NCBI RefSeq assembly: GCF_020171285.1
Contig: NZ_JAIUZI010000001.1
Span: 434,001-498,000, forward strand
Length of the DNA: 64,000 nucleotides
Source: Seohaeicola saemankumensis
GTDB taxonomy: Bacteria; Pseudomonadota; Alphaproteobacteria; Rhodobacterales; Rhodobacteraceae
Direction: 5' to 3'
The stretch's first letter is position 1. Each line of letters opens with the position of its first letter. The notes beneath the pieces are model-generated. The model made no database searches. It was not told the DNA's origin and saw only the letters and a program-made list of their open reading frames with translations. Positions 59,027 through 64,000 of this stretch are shown in pieces. The position numbers and the translations under genes are program-made.

Positions 59027-61956
59027 GGGTTGCAGGCAAGGGGCTGCTGGATCGGTCAAGTTCGGTGCCGTTCACCTTTGATGGGGTGCGATATGCCGGG
59101 TTGGAAGGCGATACGCTTGCATCCGCCCTGCTGGCCAATGATGTCCTGCTGGTCGGGCGATCATTCAAATATCACCGTCCGCGCGGGATCCTGACGGCGG
59201 GGAGCGAGGAGCCAAACGCGCTGGTTACGACGGGTCGGGGCGCGGGCCGGGACCCGAATGTGCGCGCAACCGTACAGGAGCTGTACGAGGGTCTGGAGGC
59301 CCGAAGCCAGAACCGTTGGCCGTCGCTTAGGTTTGACGCGATGGCTATCAACGACCTGGCCGCGCCGTTTCTGGGGGCGGGATTTTACTACAAGACCTTC
59401 ATGTGGCCCCGTGCATTCTGGGAGAAGATTTACGAGCCGGTCATCCGACGTGCGGCCGGGCTGGGGGCGTTGTCGGGTATTGCCAATGCGGACCGGTACG
59501 AACGCGCCCATGCGTTCTGCGATGTTTTGATCGTGGGGGCGGGGCCGGCGGGATTGATGGCGGCCCTGGTCGCCGGGCGCGCCGGCGCCGACGTGATTGT
59601 CGCCGACGAGGATTTTCGACCGGGCGGGCGGCTGCTGGCGGAAAACGACTCCATTGACGGGATGAGCGGGTCCGCCTGGGTGCAGGGCGTGCAGAGCGAA
59701 TTGGCGGCGATGGACAACGTGCGCCTGATGACGCGGACAACCGTTGTTGGCGCCTATGATCAGGGAACCTATGGCGCGCTGGAACGGGTCGGTCATCATC
59801 GGGCACATCGGCCCGAGGGGCTGCCGTTGGAATGTTTCTGGCGGATCGTGGCGAAGCGTACGGTGCTGGCGGCGGGGGCGCTGGAACGTCCGGTCGCGTT
59901 TAGGGACAATGACCGGCCCGGCATCATGATGGCCGGGGCTGTGCGGGCCTATCTGAACCGTTGGGGAGTGAGCCCGGGCAAGGCGGTTACGGTTTTTGCC
60001 AACAGCGACGACGGACATCGCACAGCGCGCGATCTTCTGGAGGCCGGCGTGCATGTGGCCGGGGTCATCGACAGCCGGCCCGATGCGCCGAAGGCCGCGG
60101 ATTTCGCGGTCTATCGCGGCGCGCAGGTTTGCGGCAGCAGCGGTCGGCGGGGGTTGGAAAGTATCACCATTCGAACCTTGAGCGGCGAGCAGCGGGTGCA
60201 GAGCGATTGTCTGGCGATGTCGGGCGGCTGGAACCCGACCTTGCATCTGACCTGTCATATGGGCGGGCGACCCAGGTGGAGCCCTGATATCGCGGCCTTT
60301 GTGCCTGTCGAGGGCGCAGTGCCCGGGATGGTTGCTGCCGGCGCCTGCAACGGGGCGTTTTCGACAGCGGCCTGCCTGCAGGAGGGTGTCCGCGCGGGGC
60401 GAGAGGTCCTGTCCCAGCTTGGCCTGGCGGCGCCGGATGTCGAACTGCCTGTGGCCGACGATGCGGAGGCCGGTCTGCAGCCCCTATGGGCGGTTCCGGG
60501 AAAAGGGCGGGCCTGGCTGGATTTCCAGAACGATGTGACGGTCAAGGATGTGAATCAGGCCGCGGCAGAAAACTTCCACTCGGTCGAGCACATGAAGCGC
60601 TATACAACGCAAGGGATGGCGACTGATCAGGGCAAGAATTCCAACGTGGGCGCCTTGGCGGTTCTGGCCGATGCGACGGGTCGCAGCATCCCCGAGACGG
60701 GAACAACCACGTTCCGGCCCCCCTACAGCCCGGTCGCCATTGCGGCGCTGGGCGCGGGGGCTCAGGACAAGGGGTTTGCGCCGGAACGGTTCACCACAAG
60801 CCACAAGGCCAGTGTCGAGCGTGGCGCGCCGATGATCGAGGCGGGGTTATGGTATCGGCCCAGCTATTTCCCGGCGCCCGGCGAAACGACCTGGCGGCAG
60901 TCGTGTGACCGCGAGGTCGGCATGGTGCGGCAGGCGGTGGGGATCTGTGATGTTTCGACCTTGGGCAAGATCGATATTCAGGGTGCGGATGCGGGTGCGT
61001 TTCTGGATTTTGTCTACGCCAATACCTTCAGCACGCTGAAGGTCGGACGAGTCCGCTACGGGCTGATGCTGCGTGAAGACGGGTTTGTCATGGATGACGG
61101 CACCACCGCGCGGCTGGGCGAGTGCCATTATCTGATGACCACGACCACGGCGGCGGCGGGCGAGGTCATGCGGCACCTGGAGCATGTGCATCAGCTGTTG
61201 CGCCCGGAACTGGATGTCGCCTTTGCCTCGGTTACCGAACAATGGGCGCAATTCGCGGTAGCCGGGCCAAAATCGCGCGCGTTGCTGGACAGCGTTCTGG
61301 ATGCGCCGCTGGACCCGGTGGAATGGCCCTTTATGGCCTGCGGTCCAGTTTCTGTCATGGGGGTGAACGGGCGGTTGTTCCGAATCTCCTTTTCCGGTGA
61401 ACATGCCTATGAACTGGCCGTTCCGGCAAGATATGGCGACAGCCTGTTTCGCATGCTGGTCGCACGGGCCGAGGCGTTGGGCGGCGGGCCATACGGCATG
61501 GAAGCGCTGAACGTATTGCGGATCGAGAAGGGGTTCATCACGCATGCCGAGATCCACGGCCGGACCACCGCGTTCGATATCGGGATGGAACGGATGGTCG
61601 CTACCCGCAAGGACTGTATCGGCAAGGTGTTGTCACAGCGGCCGGGACTGCTCGATCCCTCGCGTGAACGGCTGGTCGGGCTGCGGCCGGTGGGCGCGGT
61701 CAAGCAGATGGTCTCGGGTGCGCATCTGTTCGAAGCCGACGCCGAGGCGGTTCGGCAAAACGATCAGGGTTATGTCACCTCTGTCTGTTACTCGCCGACC
61801 ATGGGCCAGATGCTGGGGCTTGGGTTTTTGAAAGGCGGGCCCGACAGATACGGGGAAACCGTTCGAATGGTGGATCACCTGCGTGGGATCGAAACCCTGT
61901 GTGTGGTGGTAAACCCGGTCTTTTTTGACCCGGAGGGAGGGCGAGTGCGTGGCTGA
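59023..61956 (+). CDS. soxA: Sarcosine oxidase subunit alpha
   Basis: 977 residues. N-terminal ferredoxin-like Fer2_4 fold (about 1-100; SFKYHRPRGILTAGSEEPN). NAD-binding Rossmann domain with VLIVGAGPAGLMAAL at about 168 onwards. From about residue 570 a folate-binding aminomethyltransferase-like domain (TTxx..., GxxLFxxxxFSGEHAYELAVP and EALNVLRIEKGFITHAEIHG) that accepts the methyl group as 5,10-methylene-THF. Length matches the known alpha subunit. Overlaps soxD by 4 bp and soxG by 8 bp. Supplies methylene-THF to the C1 pool. Confidence 0.95.
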   Translation: MRVAGKGLLDRSSSVPFTFDGVRYAGLEGDTLASALLANDVLLVGRSFKYHRPRGILTAGSEEPNALVTTGRGAGRDPNVRATVQELYEGLEARSQNRWPSLRFDAMAINDLAAPFLGAGFYYKTFMWPRAFWEKIYEPVIRRAAGLGALSGIANADRYERAHAFCDVLIVGAGPAGLMAALVAGRAGADVIVADEDFRPGGRLLAENDSIDGMSGSAWVQGVQSELAAMDNVRLMTRTTVVGAYDQGTYGALERVGHHRAHRPEGLPLECFWRIVAKRTVLAAGALERPVAFRDNDRPGIMMAGAVRAYLNRWGVSPGKAVTVFANSDDGHRTARDLLEAGVHVAGVIDSRPDAPKAADFAVYRGAQVCGSSGRRGLESITIRTLSGEQRVQSDCLAMSGGWNPTLHLTCHMGGRPRWSPDIAAFVPVEGAVPGMVAAGACNGAFSTAACLQEGVRAGREVLSQLGLAAPDVELPVADDAEAGLQPLWAVPGKGRAWLDFQNDVTVKDVNQAAAENFHSVEHMKRYTTQGMATDQGKNSNVGALAVLADATGRSIPETGTTTFRPPYSPVAIAALGAGAQDKGFAPERFTTSHKASVERGAPMIEAGLWYRPSYFPAPGETTWRQSCDREVGMVRQAVGICDVSTLGKIDIQGADAGAFLDFVYANTFSTLKVGRVRYGLMLREDGFVMDDGTTARLGECHYLMTTTTAAAGEVMRHLEHVHQLLRPELDVAFASVTEQWAQFAVAGPKSRALLDSVLDAPLDPVEWPFMACGPVSVMGVNGRLFRISFSGEHAYELAVPARYGDSLFRMLVARAEALGGGPYGMEALNVLRIEKGFITHAEIHGRTTAFDIGMERMVATRKDCIGKVLSQRPGLLDPSRERLVGLRPVGAVKQMVSGAHLFEADAEAVRQNDQGYVTSVCYSPTMGQMLGLGFLKGGPDRYGETVRMVDHLRGIETLCVVVNPVFFDPEGGRVRG

Positions 61957-62494
61957 GCTGATTGCGAGATCCCCCTGCGGCGGGTTGTTGCCGCTGACCA
62001 TCGGAGAGTTGTCGCTGACCGAAGAACCCCCAGAGCCGATGACGTTGATCATGCCGTTTCGGGGGCAGACCGGGGCGGTGTCCAAGGCGATGACTGCGGC
62101 GCATGGCTTGGGCTTCCCCGAGCCCGGCCGGATCGCCGGCGAGGGGGACGCAAAGGCGATCTGGTTCGGTCGAGGCAAGGCGATGTTGGTCGGCGTCGAA
62201 CCGGACAGGTCGTTGACCGGCCTCGCGGCAATGAGCGATCAGTCCGACGCCTGGGCGGTGGTGCGGCTGACGGGGCCGCAGTCAGAGGCGGTGCTGGCGC
62301 GTCTGGTGCCCGTCGATCTGCGCGCCCCGGTTTTCGGGCCGGGTCAGACGGTGCAGAGCCAGGTGATGCACATGACGGGTTCGATCTCGCGCATCGGGGC
62401 TCAGGCGTTCCGGATCATGGTCTTCCGATCGATGGCGGCCACTCTTGTTCACGATTTGAAAACCGCAATGGAAGCCGTGGTGGCACGGCGCTAG
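61949..62494 (+). CDS. soxG: Sarcosine oxidase subunit gamma
   Basis: 181 residues with the gamma-subunit pattern: RLTGPQSEAVLARLVPVDLR, then HMTGSISRIGAQAFRIMVFRSMA, folate-binding-fold-like. The start is a GTG at 61949, inside the 3' end of soxA, after a GGAGGG site; an ATG at 61925 is further upstream but would overlap soxA by 32 bp. Completes soxBDAG. The glyA/folD genes sometimes adjacent are not seen; the next gene is unrelated. Confidence 0.88.
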   Translation: MAELIARSPCGGLLPLTIGELSLTEEPPEPMTLIMPFRGQTGAVSKAMTAAHGLGFPEPGRIAGEGDAKAIWFGRGKAMLVGVEPDRSLTGLAAMSDQSDAWAVVRLTGPQSEAVLARLVPVDLRAPVFGPGQTVQSQVMHMTGSISRIGAQAFRIMVFRSMAATLVHDLKTAMEAVVARR

Positions 62495-62529
62495 TATCCT
62501 CTGACGAAAACTGATTCCGGAGCTGCCCG

Positions 62530-62832
62530 ATGATACGTCCGATCGCTGCCCTTTGCCTGATTCTGGCCGCCGCGCCCGGCTTTGCCGAGAGCGACAAAGA
62601 AACCGATTGCCGGTACCAGTCCGAAGTGGCCGCCGCCGTACAGAAGGCCCGCTTGGACGGTGTGCGCGAACAAGAGCTGATACAGGCGATCGCGGCCACG
62701 AATCCGCAGTGGCCGGAACGTTACAATAACGCGATCCCGATCCTGGGCGGAGAGATCTACAAGCTGAAAAAGCGCGATCTGCGCAAGGTCGATCTGGGCG
62801 CACAGTGGCGCCAGATGTGCCTGTCACAGTAA
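62530..62832 (+). CDS. Small exported protein, unknown function
   Basis: 100 residues with a clear signal peptide (MIRPIAALCLILAAAPGFAE, cleavage after about residue 19). The mature part has two Cys (TDCRYQSE and QMCLSQ at the very end), likely a disulfide in the periplasm, and a helical middle (AAAVQKARLDGVREQELIQA). No family recognised. 35 bp after soxG on the same strand; 90 bp before dnaG. Confidence 0.65.
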   Translation: MIRPIAALCLILAAAPGFAESDKETDCRYQSEVAAAVQKARLDGVREQELIQAIAATNPQWPERYNNAIPILGGEIYKLKKRDLRKVDLGAQWRQMCLSQ

Positions 62833-62922
62833 AGCCGGCCTGCGTTTCGGGCCGCCACGGTCTCTCTTCCCGGTGCGGTCAGGCGGCTTGGCCCGCCGGG
62901 CGATCTCTGTCAGATTGGTACC

Positions 62923-64000
62923 ATGTCCCTGCCTCCTGGATTCCTCGATGAATTGCGTAGCCGGTCGAGCCTGAGCCAGGTCGTCGGCCGCAAAGTCATG
63001 TGGGACGCGCGCAAGTCGAACCAGGCCAAGGGGGACATGTGGGCGCCATGCCCGTTCCATCAGGAAAAGTCGGCGTCGTTCCATGTCGATGACCGCAAGG
63101 GGTTCTATTATTGCTTTGGCTGCCATGCCAAAGGCGATGCGATCTCCTTTGTCCGCGAGACCGAAAACGTTGGCTTCATGGAGGCGGTCGAGATTCTGGC
63201 GCGCGAAGCCGGCATGACGATGCCGGCTCGCGATCCGAAAGCACAGGAAAAATCGGACCGCCGTTCGCAACTGGCCGAGGTCATGGAGCAGGCGGTGCAG
63301 TTCTATCGCCTGCAGCTCAAGACCGCCGCTGCCGCCGAGGCGCGCGACTACATCGCGCGGCGTGGCCTGGATGCGGCGGCGCTCGACCGCTGGGAAATCG
63401 GGTTCGCGCCCGAGGGCTGGCAGGTGTTGTGGGATCATCTGCGCGGCAAGGGAGTGGCCGAGGACCTGATCCTTGGCGCCGGTCTGGGCAAGCCATCGTC
63501 CAAGGGCGGCAAACCCTATGACACCTTCCGCAACCGCATCATGTTTCCGATCCGCGATCCGCGCGGGCGCGCCATTGCCTTTGGCGGGCGGGCAATGTCG
63601 CCGGACGATCCGGCCAAGTACCTGAACTCGCCCGAGACCGATCTGTTCGATAAGGGCCGCAGCCTGTTCAATCACGCGCCGGCCCGCACGGCGGCGAGCA
63701 AGGGGCAGCAGTTGATCGTGGCCGAGGGCTACATGGACGTGATCGCGCTGGCCGGGGCTGGCTTTGAGGCTGCCGTCGCTCCGCTGGGGACGGCTGTCAC
63801 CGAAACCCAGCTGCAGTTGATGTGGCGAATTGCGGATGAGCCGATCATCGCGCTGGACGGGGACAAGGCGGGTATGGGCGCGGCGATGCGACTGATCGAT
63901 CTGGCGCTGCCGATGCTGGAGGCGGGGAAATCTCTCCGATTTGCAATAATGCCGGAGGGGAAGGATCCGGATGACCTTATTCGGGCCAGCGGACCTGCAG
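62923..64000 (+). CDS. dnaG: DNA primase (partial, 3' end outside window)
   Basis: The first 359 codons are present and no stop is reached. The CHC2 zinc-finger has Cys43, His46, Cys64 and Cys67 (CPFH...YYCFGC). From about residue 110 the catalytic core follows, with RNRIMFPIRDPRGRAIAFGGR and KYLNSPET, then the TOPRIM signatures VAEGYMDVIAL and ALDGDKAG. DnaG makes RNA primers for the replication fork. The ATG at 62923 gives the standard MSLPPGFLDELR start. The C-terminal helicase-binding domain is missing only because the window ends. Confidence 0.95.
   Translation, partial: MSLPPGFLDELRSRSSLSQVVGRKVMWDARKSNQAKGDMWAPCPFHQEKSASFHVDDRKGFYYCFGCHAKGDAISFVRETENVGFMEAVEILAREAGMTMPARDPKAQEKSDRRSQLAEVMEQAVQFYRLQLKTAAAAEARDYIARRGLDAAALDRWEIGFAPEGWQVLWDHLRGKGVAEDLILGAGLGKPSSKGGKPYDTFRNRIMFPIRDPRGRAIAFGGRAMSPDDPAKYLNSPETDLFDKGRSLFNHAPARTAASKGQQLIVAEGYMDVIALAGAGFEAAVAPLGTAVTETQLQLMWRIADEPIIALDGDKAGMGAAMRLIDLALPMLEAGKSLRFAIMPEGKDPDDLIRASGPA

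Noticed and set aside
1..64000. CRISPR array, prophage, IS element or integron
   Set aside because: No regularly spaced direct repeats, no transposase, integrase or phage structural genes were found on either strand.

Overview
The window is a 64 kb piece of a high-GC alphaproteobacterial chromosome, most likely Rhodobacteraceae (Roseobacter group). Pointers are the marine-type SoxBDAG sarcosine oxidase operon, TadE/TadG-like pilus genes, a hom / glpX / recJ neighbourhood, lipoprotein and small-protein types I associate with this family, and intergenic palindromes of a style common there. No search was run, so the taxonomy is inference. There is no sign of a prophage, IS transposase, CRISPR array or rRNA operon. 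One tRNA gene (Glu, TTC) is present. Both ends cut genes: gatA at the left and dnaG at the right.

Layout. 1-15.7 kb is mostly housekeeping: the gatA tail, an Excalibur-type lipoprotein, a cell-wall amidase, an SLC13/RCK_C transporter, yebC, a class V aminotransferase, an MsbA-like ABC exporter, a HisC-like aminotransferase, a strictosidine-synthase-like beta-propeller, a crotonase and valS. 15.7-25.3 kb holds an Lrp / PLP-decarboxylase divergon, an orphan molybdenum hydroxylase large subunit overlapping a DUF2235 hydrolase, an SDR, a thioesterase, metF divergent from a Pmp3-like gene plus metR, and a quinate/shikimate-dehydrogenase-like protein.

25.3-40.9 kb is the most interesting part: two divergent operons around one LysR gene. 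The leftward one encodes a BMP-type ABC importer, formamidase (AmiF), a biuret hydrolase (BiuH), a second BiuH-like cysteine hydrolase and a ChrR-like cupin. The rightward one encodes a dipeptide-type ABC importer followed by allophanate hydrolase (AtzF). BiuH plus AtzF make a complete route from biuret to ammonia and CO2. Two nearly identical TGC-N7-GCA palindromes (T-N11-A LysR type), one in front of each operon, suggest that one regulator controls both. I read this as a regulon for scavenging nitrogen from biuret, formamide and related ureides, with the substrate of the second hydrolase unknown.

41-52 kb: tRNA-Glu, recJ, glpX, a large RTX/VCBS-repeat protein sitting between glpX and hom, hom, a TetR gene with a clear operator, a pirin and an NAD-binding beta-hydroxyacid dehydrogenase. 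52-55 kb: three Tad-type pseudopilin/VWA genes. 55.3-62.5 kb: glutamate dehydrogenase, a flavodoxin with a consensus FNR box upstream, and soxBDAG. 62.5-64 kb: a small exported protein and the start of dnaG.
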